A DNA stretch of 64,000 nucleotides from Berryella intestinalis. Lineage in GTDB: Bacteria; Actinomycetota; Coriobacteriia; Coriobacteriales; Eggerthellaceae. Each line of letters begins with the position of its first letter. Position 1 is the first letter of the stretch. Of the stretch, positions 29,464 to 38,648 are shown in pieces. Made by a program: the position numbers and the translations under genes. The notes beneath the pieces are model-generated. The model saw only the letters and a list, made by a program, of their open reading frames with translations, did no database searches and had not been told where the DNA came from. Where the stretch lies: contig NZ_CP009302.1 of the NCBI RefSeq assembly GCF_000814825.1, positions 1-64,000 on the forward strand, read 5' to 3'.

Positions 29464-29991
29464 ATGGCAGACCGCACGGTTGAAAGCTACACGAAAGAGA
29501 TTCCCGATATCCCCGAAGAACTCGAGCGCGTGCTGGTGTACATCCTGAACGAAGCGCGCGACAAAGTTGCCGCCGGCGAGGAGCTCACCCCATTCACCGC
29601 GCTTGCCATCAAGGACAAGCTGTTCCTCGAGTCGCATCCGGCCGACACCATCGAGGGGTGCTTCGCTGCGGCCGAGCATACGGTGCATCAGGCGAACGGC
29701 GCCGATGCGTATGGGTTTTGCTACGACGGGTACGTCGAGGTGGACGATCGGACCCTCGATGCGGTTATCGCCGAGGGTGGTATCCCGGGCGGCGGTTCGG
29801 GCCATGCGATCGGGTATGTGTACGAGGTTGATTCTACGGGCGCCGTCTCCTTCGAGTCCGAACCGACCTATATTGGGACGGCTCCGAACTTCATGATCCA
29901 TGCAAGCGCGCATGCTTGGCCCGTGGAGGATGTCGAAAGCGCAGGTGAAACCCCCGATCAGATCGAGGGCGCGCCGGGTGCCGAAGAGTAA
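29464..29991 (+). CDS. Conserved-looking protein of unknown function (175 aa)
   Basis: I do not recognise this protein. It is acidic, apparently soluble and has no signal peptide. It contains a Gly-rich turn (IPGGGSGHAIGY) and several aromatic and His residues (HTVHQ, HASAHAW) that could form a binding or metal site. The coding frame is clean, with a gggagc ribosome binding site and the codon usage of its neighbours, and a strong terminator follows. It is monocistronic. Confidence 0.7.
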   Translation: MADRTVESYTKEIPDIPEELERVLVYILNEARDKVAAGEELTPFTALAIKDKLFLESHPADTIEGCFAAAEHTVHQANGADAYGFCYDGYVEVDDRTLDAVIAEGGIPGGGSGHAIGYVYEVDSTGAVSFESEPTYIGTAPNFMIHASAHAWPVEDVESAGETPDQIEGAPGAEE

Positions 29992-30006
29992 GGCGATGTG
30001 CAAGCG

Positions 30007-30034
30007 AAAAACCGTCGGTTCCCGGCGGTTTTTC
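30007..30034 (+). terminator. Rho-independent terminator
   Basis: AAAAACCGTCGG and CCGGCGGTTTTT form a 12-position stem (one mismatch) with a TTC loop; the right arm ends in the T-run. It closes the unknown gene. Confidence 0.88.
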
Positions 30035-30342
30035 TTATGCAGTCCGATGGGGAAGAAGAACCGCGCCCCGAAAGGCCGCGGCGTTTCAGTCGGGCCTTCG
30101 TTGGGGTTCGGGTGGTTTCTCGGTAGGTTTTCCGTTCACAATGCTTCTCGGGGATCGAGGGAATCCGTGGGTTTTCATCGAGTCCGCGCCCTTAGTTCGT
30201 GGTGATACCGTGTGCTCGTCCGAGCCGTTCGGCCCGTGCACCGCTGCTTTGGTTCTAGTTTGCTAGAATGAGCAGGTATTTTTTCCTGCCCCGGCGTCGC
30301 CTTCACCAGCCCGGGGCCGTACAGTCCAAAGGAGGTGAGCTG
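30035..30342 (+). promoter_or_regulatory. Long leader of rpsF with structured element
   Basis: About 308 bases without a gene precede rpsF. A TAGAAT -10 candidate lies at 30264-30269. Two hairpins follow: GCAGG/CCTGC across a T-rich loop at 30272-30289, and GCCCCGG (30288-30294) with CCGGGGC (30311-30317). The two overlap at one or two bases, so they may compete. Many bacteria carry an S6:S18-binding leader here for autoregulation; this is a positional inference. Confidence 0.45.
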
Positions 30343-30636
30343 ATGAAGGCTTATGAACTGCTGTTCTTTGTTGCGCCGACCACCGATGACGAGCATCGCG
30401 CCGGCGTCATGAAGCGCATCGAAACCACCATCACCGAGGGTAACGGAACTCTCGACAACGTTGATGAGTGGGGCAAACGCAAACTCGCTTACGAAATCAA
30501 CGGTTTGACCGAGGGTGATTACACCCTCATCGATTTCCATGTCGATCCCCAGTGCATCGCCGAGCTCGATCGTGTTCTTCGCATCAACGACTCCGTCGTG
30601 CGTCACATGATCGTCGCCCGCACTGACCGCGACTAG
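30343..30636 (+). CDS. rpsF: 30S ribosomal protein S6
   Basis: The 97-residue protein begins MKAYELLFFV, typical of bacterial S6, and pairs with S18 on the 30S platform. I start it at ATG 30343 because a full Shine-Dalgarno aaaggaggtgag lies 5-15 nt upstream; an earlier in-frame start at 30268 would run through it. It is first in the rpsF-ssb-rpsR-rplI operon. Confidence 0.96.
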   Translation: MKAYELLFFVAPTTDDEHRAGVMKRIETTITEGNGTLDNVDEWGKRKLAYEINGLTEGDYTLIDFHVDPQCIAELDRVLRINDSVVRHMIVARTDRD

Positions 30637-30681
30637 AAATCGAATCGGCGCTTCGGCGCCGCATCGTAGAAGAGGTGGAAG

Positions 30682-31125
30682 ATGAGCATCAACCGAGTAA
30701 TCATCAGCGGAAACCTGACCCGCGACCCCGACCTGCGCTCGACCGCGACCGGCATGCCGGTCCTCGGTTTCGGCGTGGCGGTCAACGACCGCCGCAAGAA
30801 CGCGCAGACCGGCGAGTGGGAGGATTACCCGAACTTCATCGACTGCACCATGTTCGGTGCTCGCGCCCAGAGCCTCTCGAACTACCTGAGCAAGGGCACG
30901 AAGGTCGCCATCGAGGGCAAGCTCCGCTGGAGCCAGTGGGAGCGCGACGGGCAGAAGCGCAGCAAGATCGAGGTCATTGTGGACGACCTGGAGTTCATGT
31001 CGTCGCGCGGCAGCGCCCCCATGGACGCCGCCCCCTCGATGCCCGCTTCGGCCGGCTATGCGCCCGCCCCGGCGGCTTCGCCGATGCCGCCCGCTTCTCC
31101 CTACGATGAGGACATTCCGTTTTAA
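30682..31125 (+). CDS. ssb: Single-stranded DNA-binding protein
   Basis: The 147-residue protein has the OB fold (about 1-110; begins SINRVIISGNLTRDP), a Pro/Ala/Ser-rich flexible linker and the acidic interaction tip DEDIPF. It coats ssDNA and recruits repair and replication partners. Its place between rpsF and rpsR is conserved in bacteria. Confidence 0.96.
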   Translation: MSINRVIISGNLTRDPDLRSTATGMPVLGFGVAVNDRRKNAQTGEWEDYPNFIDCTMFGARAQSLSNYLSKGTKVAIEGKLRWSQWERDGQKRSKIEVIVDDLEFMSSRGSAPMDAAPSMPASAGYAPAPAASPMPPASPYDEDIPF

Positions 31126-31150
31126 GCGAATTTGAAAAGAGGTACTTCAC

Positions 31151-31411
31151 ATGGCTGAATATTCGAAACAGCCTCGTCGTAAGTACTGCCAGTTCTGCAA
31201 GGACAAGGCAGAGTACGTCGACTACAAAGATACGCAGCTTCTGCGTAAGTTCGTTACCGACCGAGGCAAAATCAAGCCCCGCCGCGTGACCGGCGCCTGC
31301 ACCCAGCATCAGCGCGACATCGCCAATGCTGTGAAGCGCGCTCGCGAGATGGCTTTGATGCCCTACGCAGTCCCGGCCGTTAGCGGCCGCGGCGATCGTC
31401 GCAACCGCTAA
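31151..31411 (+). CDS. rpsR: 30S ribosomal protein S18
   Basis: The 86-residue basic protein carries the S18 signature ([20 protein letters not shown]). The CQFC segment near residue 13 indicates the cysteine-containing, possibly zinc-binding, form of S18. It sits 25 nt after ssb with a gaaaagagg ribosome binding site. Confidence 0.96.
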   Translation: MAEYSKQPRRKYCQFCKDKAEYVDYKDTQLLRKFVTDRGKIKPRRVTGACTQHQRDIANAVKRAREMALMPYAVPAVSGRGDRRNR

Positions 31412-31425
31412 TCGAAGGAGGACTC

Positions 31426-31959
31426 ATGAAGGTTATCCTGCTCAAAGAGCTTCCTGGCAAGGGCGGCGAGGGCGACGTCATCGACGTTGCGCGCGGCTTC
31501 GCCAACAACTTCCTGCTCACGCAGGGCTATGCGGTTCTGGCTACCAAGGGCAACCTGAAGCAGCTCGAGGACCGTCGCAAGAACATCGCCAAGCGCGAAG
31601 AGGTTCGCATCTCTACCGCCGAGGAGACCAAGGCTGCCCTCGAGAACGGCGAGATCACAATCGAGGCCAAGGTCGGTGACGAGGGCCAGCTGTTCGGCTC
31701 CATCACCTCCCAGATGATCGCCGACGCGATCAAGGCCGCCAAGGACCTCGAGGTCGATCGCCGTCGCATCGAGATCGCCAAGGCCATCAAGACGGTTGGC
31801 GCCCATGAGGTCAGCGTGTCGCTGTATCGCGAGATCCGCGCTGCCGTGGTCGTGAACGTGGTCGACGCCGAGGCTGCGCAGGCTCCCGTCGAAGAGCCCG
31901 CCGAGGAGGCTGTCGAGGCTCCGGCTGAGGAAGCCGCCGCCGAAGAGGCCGCTGAATAG
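31426..31959 (+). CDS. rplI: 50S ribosomal protein L9 with acidic C-terminal extension
   Basis: The 177-residue protein has the L9 N-terminal domain (VILLKELPGKGGEGDVIDVARGFANNFL) and the connecting helix and C-terminal domain. Beyond about residue 148 it carries a Glu/Ala/Pro-rich tail that standard L9 lacks. It follows rpsR by 14 nt with gaaggagg and ends the operon. Confidence 0.95.
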   Translation: MKVILLKELPGKGGEGDVIDVARGFANNFLLTQGYAVLATKGNLKQLEDRRKNIAKREEVRISTAEETKAALENGEITIEAKVGDEGQLFGSITSQMIADAIKAAKDLEVDRRRIEIAKAIKTVGAHEVSVSLYREIRAAVVVNVVDAEAAQAPVEEPAEEAVEAPAEEAAAEEAAE

Positions 31960-32021
31960 CGCATCGCCCCGCCTTTGCGCGCGGGGAAACGGGGATGCGG
32001 CGCGTTTCGCATCCCCTGACG

Positions 32022-32058
32022 TTTTCAACGGCGAAAAGTTGTTGAAAACGTTGAAAAC
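32022..32058 (+). repeat. GTTTTCAAC inverted and direct repeats
   Basis: GTTTTCAAC at 32022-32030 is the reverse complement of GTTGAAAAC at 32041-32049, which is repeated directly at 32050-32058. The cluster lies between rplI and the terminator before dnaB. It may be a transcript-end structure or a protein-binding site. Confidence 0.55.
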
Positions 32059-32098
32059 CCCTCTTTGCCCACGTGTGGGCGGAGGGGTTTTCCTTTTT
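32054..32098 (+). terminator. Strong terminator between rplI and dnaB
   Basis: AAAACCCCTC (32054-32063) pairs with GAGGGGTTTT (32082-32091), extended internally by GCCCAC/GTGGGC; more T residues follow at 32094-32098. Confidence 0.88.
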
Positions 32099-32200
32099 GC
32101 CCGTTGAAAGCTATCGCGAGGCCATGTTGGTTGCGGATGGCGTTTCATCTGGGACGACGAATGGTTTAACATGGTCTCTCACCGACGGTAAGGATAGTAC

Positions 32201-33613
32201 ATGGCAGGTTTCAGCCCTCGACAGAACCCTGGATCGCCCGAGCAGTTCAACGATCCGCAGACCACCAAGACGGTTCCCCGCAACGACGATGCGGAGAAGT
32301 CGGTTTTGGCGGCCTGCATGCTGGATGCGGACGCGCTTGAGGAGATTCTGCTGAAGCTGACGCCCGAGAACTTCTATCGTCCTGCGCACCGAATCATCTA
32401 TCAGGCAGTATGCGACCTAAACGCCCGTCGTATTCCCATAGACCAGATCTCTCTGGCCGACAACCTCAAAGCTAGCAACCAACTGGACGCCATCGGGGGG
32501 CGCACGTATCTGCTCGACCTCGCGGAGAACACGTTCGCGCTCACCAACTGGCAGAACCACGCCGATATCGTCAAGCGCACGTCTATCTTGCGCGATCTGA
32601 TCTACGCGTCGGCTTCGATCACCGCCTTGGCGTACAACGCTCCCGATAATCTGGACGAAGTGGTCGAGGAAGCCGAGAAGACGCTGTTCAAGGTAACCGA
32701 GCAGCGCGTATCCTCGACGTTCAAGAAGATGGACGTGCTGCTGACCGAGGCGTTCGAGGAGATCGCCGCCCTCGCCGAGCAGGGGTCTCACATGGCGGGC
32801 GTGCCGACGGGCTTCACCGACGCCGACAATCTGTTCCACGGCCTGCGCGGCGGCGACCTCATCATCCTCGCCGCGCGCCCCGGCGTCGGCAAGACCTCGT
32901 TCGCCCTGAACCTGGCCGTGAACGCCTCGCTGGCAGGCACCGCCGTCGCCTTCTTCTCGCTGGAAATGAGCGCCTCTCAGCTGGTCCAGCGCATTCTGTG
33001 CTCGGAGGCGCGCGTGAGCCTCTCGAAGCTGCGCGGCGGGTACGTGACCGAGGCCGATTGGAGCGCCATCGCCGACGCCTCGAACCGCCTGTCGAACATC
33101 GAGCTCTACATCGACGACACGCCGGGTCTGTCTATTCTCGAAGCTCGGGCGAAGGCGCGCCGGGAACTGCGCGCTGCAGCGGGCAGGGGGCTTATCATCG
33201 TGGACTACCTGCAGCTCATGCAGCCTCCCCAAACCCGTCGTGATGGGAACCGCGCGGTCGAAGTCGCCGAGATCTCGCGTGGGCTGAAGATCCTCGCGAA
33301 GGAAATGGACATGCCGGTCATCGCGCTGTCCCAGCTCTCCCGTGCGGTCGAGATGCGCGCCCAGAAAAGACCGATGCTGTCCGACCTGCGCGAATCGGGT
33401 TCGATCGAGCAGGACGCCGACATCGTCATGTTCATCGACCGAAGCACGAACGAGCTGGAGGCCGAGCAGGAGGGCCGTCCCGACATGGGTATGGCCGAGC
33501 TCATCGTCGCGAAGCACCGAAACGGCGCCCAGGCCGATATCAAGCTGGCCTTCAACGCCGAATACACCAAGTTCATGAACTACATCGACGATTCTGCGGT
33601 CGTCGGTTACTAG
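32201..33613 (+). CDS. dnaB: Replicative DNA helicase DnaB
   Basis: This hexameric helicase unwinds the replication fork. The 470-residue protein has the N-terminal DnaB domain (about 25-130), a linker and the RecA-like C-terminal domain with Walker A ARPGVGKTS (G230-K231), Walker B IIVDYLQLM and the ESGSIEQDAD motif. No intein interrupts it. The ATG follows an aagga-like ribosome binding site. It lies after rplI, a common arrangement. Confidence 0.96.
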   Translation: MAGFSPRQNPGSPEQFNDPQTTKTVPRNDDAEKSVLAACMLDADALEEILLKLTPENFYRPAHRIIYQAVCDLNARRIPIDQISLADNLKASNQLDAIGGRTYLLDLAENTFALTNWQNHADIVKRTSILRDLIYASASITALAYNAPDNLDEVVEEAEKTLFKVTEQRVSSTFKKMDVLLTEAFEEIAALAEQGSHMAGVPTGFTDADNLFHGLRGGDLIILAARPGVGKTSFALNLAVNASLAGTAVAFFSLEMSASQLVQRILCSEARVSLSKLRGGYVTEADWSAIADASNRLSNIELYIDDTPGLSILEARAKARRELRAAAGRGLIIVDYLQLMQPPQTRRDGNRAVEVAEISRGLKILAKEMDMPVIALSQLSRAVEMRAQKRPMLSDLRESGSIEQDADIVMFIDRSTNELEAEQEGRPDMGMAELIVAKHRNGAQADIKLAFNAEYTKFMNYIDDSAVVGY

Positions 33614-33622
33614 GCGGTGGGC

Positions 33623-34918
33623 ATGGCGCGCTCGATCACGTTCCTGCATACGGCCGACCTTCATTTCGGGGCGCCGTTCCGAGGTATCCGAAACCTATCG
33701 GAGACCTGGTCGGATCGGTTGCTGGAAGCTATCGGTTCTGCCTACGACACCGTGATCGACACGGCGATCAAGCGCGAGGTGGACTTCGTCGTCATCGCAG
33801 GCGATGTGTTCGACACCGCGCGCGCGTCGTACCGCGACTACCGCCGCTTTTTCGACGGCCTGCATCGTCTCGATCGAGCGGGCATCCCCGTCTACCTTTG
33901 CACGGGCAACCACGACCCCTACACTTCGTGGCAGGCCGATTTCGAGCGGCTTCCCCGCAACGCCGTGATGTTCGAGGCCGCCCACCCCAGTTTCGCGCTG
34001 TACGAACGCGACGGGGAAGCGCTGTGCCTGCTGGGAGGACGCAGCTACTTCAACCAAACCTGGCCCCGCGACCAGCGGATTTCCGAAGGGATCGACCGAG
34101 CGAACCTCGAACGGAACCTGGAGCGGCAGACGGGGCGCAGCGATCTGTCCCGTGCGCAGGTGCCGTTTTCGGTGGGGGTGGTCCACACGGGGCTGACCCT
34201 CGACCCGCTGAAGGCTCCGGAAAACCCACTCGACCTCATGGCCTGCGGAATCGATTACTGGGCCTGCGGACATATCCACAGCCGGTACGCCTACCCGTCG
34301 TGGTACGATCCGTCTATCGTCTTTCCCGGCTGCATTCAGGGCCGCGATGCGAACGAAACGGGGAGCCGAGGGTGCGTGCTGGTCACGCTTACCGAAGGCG
34401 CGCACAACCGCGTTGAGTTCGTCCCGACGGCTTCGATCGACTGGGAGCGTCTGAGCGTCGACGTTTCCTCAGCCGAAACGGTTTCCGACGTCGAGCGCCG
34501 CATCACCGAGGCCCTGTTCCGTGCAAACGGCCGAGCGCAGTGCTCGCGCATGATCGCGCGCGTCGAGCTGACGGGGACGACCGACCTTCACGGGCTGCTG
34601 TGCCAAGAGGATATTCTCGAGGACTTGCGGCTGCGTCTTTCCGACACCTACGACGAGTTCTTCGTCGATGCGTTGTCCAATCGCACTCGAAAGCCGCGCG
34701 ATCTGGAGAGATCCGGCGGAGAAGCGCTGTTCGCAACCGAGTTCGCACGCGCTGCGGCCCGCCGCAGAGAGGACCTGCCTTCCTTGCGGGCCGAAATCGA
34801 AGAAGAGCTGGTTGCGCGCCGCCTGGGGCCCTCGGCTGCAAAGGCGCTGACCGACGAGCTGTGCGACGAGTCGATGAACCTTGTGTTGGATCTGCTTGAT
34901 CGGGGGTCGCAGCGATGA
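33623..34918 (+). CDS. SbcD/YhaO-like metallophosphoesterase nuclease
   Basis: The 431-residue protein has the calcineurin-like phosphoesterase signatures of the SbcD/Mre11 family: HTADLHFG, GDVFD, GNHDP, VHTG and the GHIH motif (ACGHIHSR). The C-terminal half is the capping and partner-binding region. The start is ATG 33623, or possibly GTG 33617. It begins just after dnaB and overlaps the partner ATPase gene by 4 nt (ATGA), so the two act together, probably as a DNA-end nuclease complex of the YhaO/YhaN type. Confidence 0.87.
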   Translation: MARSITFLHTADLHFGAPFRGIRNLSETWSDRLLEAIGSAYDTVIDTAIKREVDFVVIAGDVFDTARASYRDYRRFFDGLHRLDRAGIPVYLCTGNHDPYTSWQADFERLPRNAVMFEAAHPSFALYERDGEALCLLGGRSYFNQTWPRDQRISEGIDRANLERNLERQTGRSDLSRAQVPFSVGVVHTGLTLDPLKAPENPLDLMACGIDYWACGHIHSRYAYPSWYDPSIVFPGCIQGRDANETGSRGCVLVTLTEGAHNRVEFVPTASIDWERLSVDVSSAETVSDVERRITEALFRANGRAQCSRMIARVELTGTTDLHGLLCQEDILEDLRLRLSDTYDEFFVDALSNRTRKPRDLERSGGEALFATEFARAAARRREDLPSLRAEIEEELVARRLGPSAAKALTDELCDESMNLVLDLLDRGSQR

Positions 34919-37119
34919 GGCGCTTCCTTAAAGTCGCCCGTATCGCCGCGTTCGGCGGGGTGTACGGCAAGACCCTCGGCCCGTTCGGGCCGGGCTTGAA
35001 CGTGGTGTACGGGCCGAACGAGGCGGGCAAGACGACGGCGGCCTCGTTTGTCAGGGGCGTGCTGTTCGGCTGGGATTCCGAGACGAAGACGCGCAACGGA
35101 TACAAGCCCGAGCAGGGGGACCGCTCGGGCAGGCTGCTGTTCTCGCCGCGCCCGGCCGCTTCTGCGGACGCGCCCGGATCTGCGCTCCCTGCATCCTCCG
35201 CAGCCGATGCGGCAGGCTCCGGCGTGCCGATCGACCTGGAGATTTCGCGTACCAAGGGCTCGGGCGACCCCGAGGCGCCGGCGGGCGGCGACGTCGCCGA
35301 GATCCTGGGGGATATCGACCGCGATACGTACGAGACCGTGTTCGCGCTGAACGTCGATTCGCTTCATTCCCTGGCCAATGCCGATAACGTTGCTGCGCGG
35401 TTCCTCACGGCCGGGGCGGGAACGCAGACGAGTCCCGCAGAAGCGCTCGCCTTCGTAAACGAACGCATCGAGTCGTTCCGCTCGACGGCCGCTAAGAACG
35501 ACCATTCGCTGGTGTCGCTGGCCGAGGAAGAGAAGAGGGCGCGCGCCGAGGTCGCCGAGGCGACCCAGCGCGCCGACGACGCCCGAAGCGCTGCGCGGAG
35601 GCTTGACGAGCTAGACGCCGAGCGTGCCGGCCTGGCCGAACAGGTTGCTGCGGAATCCGATCGCCTCGCGCGCATAAGCTCGCTGAAGGCGTCGGTAGAG
35701 CTGCTCGACCGGCAGATCGATCAGGCGCGGGATGCCGCATCCGATGCGAAGGTGCGCGTCGATTCGCTGCAGTTCTCGCTCGACGCGCTCTCGGAAAAAC
35801 AGCGGCCGTTCCCGTTCGAGGGCGACCTGCGCATCGTTTTGGGCGAACTCGACGAAGCCGAGTCCGACCTGGCTCGGTCGGCTGACCGCATCGACGCCGC
35901 CCGCCAGGCCTTCGCAGAGGCGACCGCTCGGGACCAGTACGGCTCTTCGAAGCGCCCGTCCGAAGCTCCCCTCAAGACGTCCGACGCGCTGTGCGCTTTT
36001 GCGGCCGCGGCGATCGTCGCGCTGGCGGGCGTCGGGTCGGGCCTTATCTCCCAGCCTTTGCCCGCAGCTTTCGCCGGTGCCGCAGTGTTCGGAGCGGTTC
36101 TCGCGGCCCTGGTCGCCTCCCGCGTTCTGTCCACCCGGACGCGATCGGGCGCATCCTCGCCGGAAGGGGAGGGCCTCGACGCCGCGAGGGTGAGGTTCCA
36201 AGCTGCCGAAAACGAGCATGAGCGCTGCCTTCAAGAGGTGCGCGCGCGCCTTGACGGGCGGGGCCTCTCATGCGCCCAGGGGTCGCTTTCCTACGCGCGG
36301 GAGCTGGTTTTGGAGGCGATGCGCCTCGAGGAGGATCGGGCGCGCGTTCGGGATTCGCACGACGAGGCGTGCCAGGCCCTTGCATCGAACAGGGCGGTTC
36401 TGGATTCGCTGGCCTCCCGCCGCTCAGAGCTTCTGACGGATGCAGGCTTCGACGCCTCCGAATCCGCAGGCGACCTCGAGGCTGCGTTGCGAGCCTGCCG
36501 CAATTCCCACGACGCGATAGCCGACCGCCTGTCCCGCACGTCGCAGGAGCGCGGGTTTCTGGAGCGGGAGGTAGACGCGGCGCTGGCCGATGCGGACGCC
36601 GATCGGGCGAAGGTTCGTCACCAGCAGATCCGCACGCGTCGTGCCGAGTCGGAAACCGAGCTGGTCAAGCTGCTCGTGGCAAAAAAGATGCTCGAGGATG
36701 CGCTGCGCGTTTGGGGCGTAGCCAGCGAGCCGCGCCTGTACCGCGAGGCGTCGCGGCTGATGTCGCTGATGACTTCCGGCGCCTGGTGCACGATCCGCCC
36801 CACCGATCGGGGCGACGTTGCGGTGTGCGACGCCTACGGCATCGAACGGTCGGGCCGCAAGCTGTCTTTGGGTACCCGCCAGCAGATGTACCTGGCGCTT
36901 CGCATCGCGCTGCTTATGTGCGCCGACGACGTGGGCCGCTCTCTTCCCGTGCTGGCAGACGACATACTCGTCAACTTCGACGACCAGCGCCGAGAAGGGG
37001 CCGCCCGGGCTCTGGCCGAGCTTGCTCGCGTGCGGCAGGTCATCGTGTTCACCTGCCATAAAGAAGTGGTGGACTCTCTGGTGAGCGCCGATTCGTCTGC
37101 GATTCGCGTGGGCCTCTAA
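34915..37119 (+). CDS. YhaN/SbcC-like AAA ATPase with central membrane segment
   Basis: The 734-residue protein starts with a Rad50-type ATP-binding half (Walker A GPNEAGKTT near residue 36) and ends with the other half (signature LSLGTRQQMYLALRIA and Walker B LPVLADDILVNFDD). The middle has coiled-coil segments interrupted by a hydrophobic stretch at about 363-405, as in YhaN proteins. I see no CXXC zinc hook. It is shorter than B. subtilis YhaN (about 960 residues). Coupled to the upstream nuclease by a 4-nt overlap. Confidence 0.85.
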   Translation: MRRFLKVARIAAFGGVYGKTLGPFGPGLNVVYGPNEAGKTTAASFVRGVLFGWDSETKTRNGYKPEQGDRSGRLLFSPRPAASADAPGSALPASSAADAAGSGVPIDLEISRTKGSGDPEAPAGGDVAEILGDIDRDTYETVFALNVDSLHSLANADNVAARFLTAGAGTQTSPAEALAFVNERIESFRSTAAKNDHSLVSLAEEEKRARAEVAEATQRADDARSAARRLDELDAERAGLAEQVAAESDRLARISSLKASVELLDRQIDQARDAASDAKVRVDSLQFSLDALSEKQRPFPFEGDLRIVLGELDEAESDLARSADRIDAARQAFAEATARDQYGSSKRPSEAPLKTSDALCAFAAAAIVALAGVGSGLISQPLPAAFAGAAVFGAVLAALVASRVLSTRTRSGASSPEGEGLDAARVRFQAAENEHERCLQEVRARLDGRGLSCAQGSLSYARELVLEAMRLEEDRARVRDSHDEACQALASNRAVLDSLASRRSELLTDAGFDASESAGDLEAALRACRNSHDAIADRLSRTSQERGFLEREVDAALADADADRAKVRHQQIRTRRAESETELVKLLVAKKMLEDALRVWGVASEPRLYREASRLMSLMTSGAWCTIRPTDRGDVAVCDAYGIERSGRKLSLGTRQQMYLALRIALLMCADDVGRSLPVLADDILVNFDDQRREGAARALAELARVRQVIVFTCHKEVVDSLVSADSSAIRVGL

Positions 37120-37280
37120 TATAGAATGAACCCTGTGAGAAACGCGCCCGGCGCGCCTGCGTTCTGCGGGCGGGGTGCGTTTTCGTCCGGTTGGCTGGCC
37201 GCTTCGACGAAGCTGCCCGACAGAGCGCCCATGCGCTCTTAGACCCTGCATTCAGGCAGGCCTGAAAGGATGCGAGACCC

Positions 37281-38606
37281 ATGACCAATACCGTTCTCGT
37301 CGGAGCCCAGTGGGGCGACGAGGGTAAGGGCAAAATCACCGACCTCATCGCGGCCGACTACGATTACGTCGTGCGCTACCAAGGCGGCAACAACGCCGGG
37401 CATACCGTCATCCATGGGGACACCAAGCTGGCTTTGCATCTCATGCCGTCCGGAGTCATGTACGAGGATTCGGTTCCGGTCATCGGAAACGGCGTCGTGG
37501 TCGATCCGGGCGTTCTCATCAAGGAAATGGCCATGCTCGAAACCGAGGGCGTCTCCTGCAAGAACCTCAAGATATCCTGCGATGCGCACGTTATCATGCC
37601 GTATCACAAAGACCTCGACGGGGCCGACGAGAAGCGCCTGGGCCAGAACAAGATCGGCACCACCAAGCGCGGGATCGGGCCCTGCTACCAGGACAAAGCG
37701 GCTCGCCGCGGCATCCGCTTCCAGGACCTGCTGGACGAAAAGATCTTCCGTTTGAAAATCGAGACGGCACTGTCGCAGGTCAATCCTATCTTGAAGAAGA
37801 TCTACGGTCTGCACACCTACACGGTCGAGGAGATCTGCGAGGAATACCTGCCCTACGCGCGCATCCTGGGCCAGTACGTCACCGAAACGGCCCAGCTGCT
37901 CAACGACGCCCACCGTGCGGGGAAATCCATCCTGTTCGAGGGCGCCCAGGGAACCCTCCTCGATATCGATCACGGCACGTATCCGTATGTGACCTCGTCT
38001 TCCTGCTGTGCGGGAGGCGCTGCCACCGGCAGCGGCGTGGGGCCGAAGGTGATCGACCGCATCCTCGGCATCCAGAAAGCCTACGTCACGCGCGTCGGCA
38101 GCGGCCCGTTCCCCACCGAACAGCGCTTCCCCGAAGACGGCGGCACGGGGGAGGAGGCTCAGACTGGCGAGCTTCTGTGTGCGGCCGGCCACGAGTTCGG
38201 TGTGACCACGGGGCGCAAGCGCCGCTGCGGCTGGTTCGACGCGGTTATCGGGCGCTATGCGGTCGAGGTGAACAGCCTGACCGACATCGCGCTCACCAAG
38301 CTGGACGTCCTGTCGGAGTTCGACACCATCAAGGTGTGCGTTGCATATGAATGCAACGGCAAGCGCTACGACTATTTCCCCATGCAGCAAAGCGTTCTGT
38401 TCCACGCCAAGCCCATCTACGAAGAGCTTCCGGGATGGAAGGGCGTCGACATCACGGGCTGCCGCACGTTCGAGGAGCTGCCCGCCACGGCCCAGGCCTA
38501 CGTGAAGCATCTTGAAGAGCTGGTGGGTGCGCGCATCAGCATCGTGGCCGTCGGGCCCGACCGCGATCAGACCATCATGCGCGGCTGGTACCGGGACGGC
38601 GAGTAG
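37281..38606 (+). CDS. purA: Adenylosuccinate synthase
   Basis: PurA condenses IMP and aspartate using GTP on the route to AMP. The 441-residue protein has the GTP-binding GDEGKGK at 12-18, NNAGHTV with the catalytic histidine, and the GTTKRGIGP signature. The ATG follows aaagga. It begins a purine cluster with purD, 42 nt downstream. Confidence 0.97.
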   Translation: MTNTVLVGAQWGDEGKGKITDLIAADYDYVVRYQGGNNAGHTVIHGDTKLALHLMPSGVMYEDSVPVIGNGVVVDPGVLIKEMAMLETEGVSCKNLKISCDAHVIMPYHKDLDGADEKRLGQNKIGTTKRGIGPCYQDKAARRGIRFQDLLDEKIFRLKIETALSQVNPILKKIYGLHTYTVEEICEEYLPYARILGQYVTETAQLLNDAHRAGKSILFEGAQGTLLDIDHGTYPYVTSSSCCAGGAATGSGVGPKVIDRILGIQKAYVTRVGSGPFPTEQRFPEDGGTGEEAQTGELLCAAGHEFGVTTGRKRRCGWFDAVIGRYAVEVNSLTDIALTKLDVLSEFDTIKVCVAYECNGKRYDYFPMQQSVLFHAKPIYEELPGWKGVDITGCRTFEELPATAQAYVKHLEELVGARISIVAVGPDRDQTIMRGWYRDGE

Positions 38607-38648
38607 GGTTCGGAGTGCGGGTTGCCCGCCGATAGCGAAAGGGTTGCG

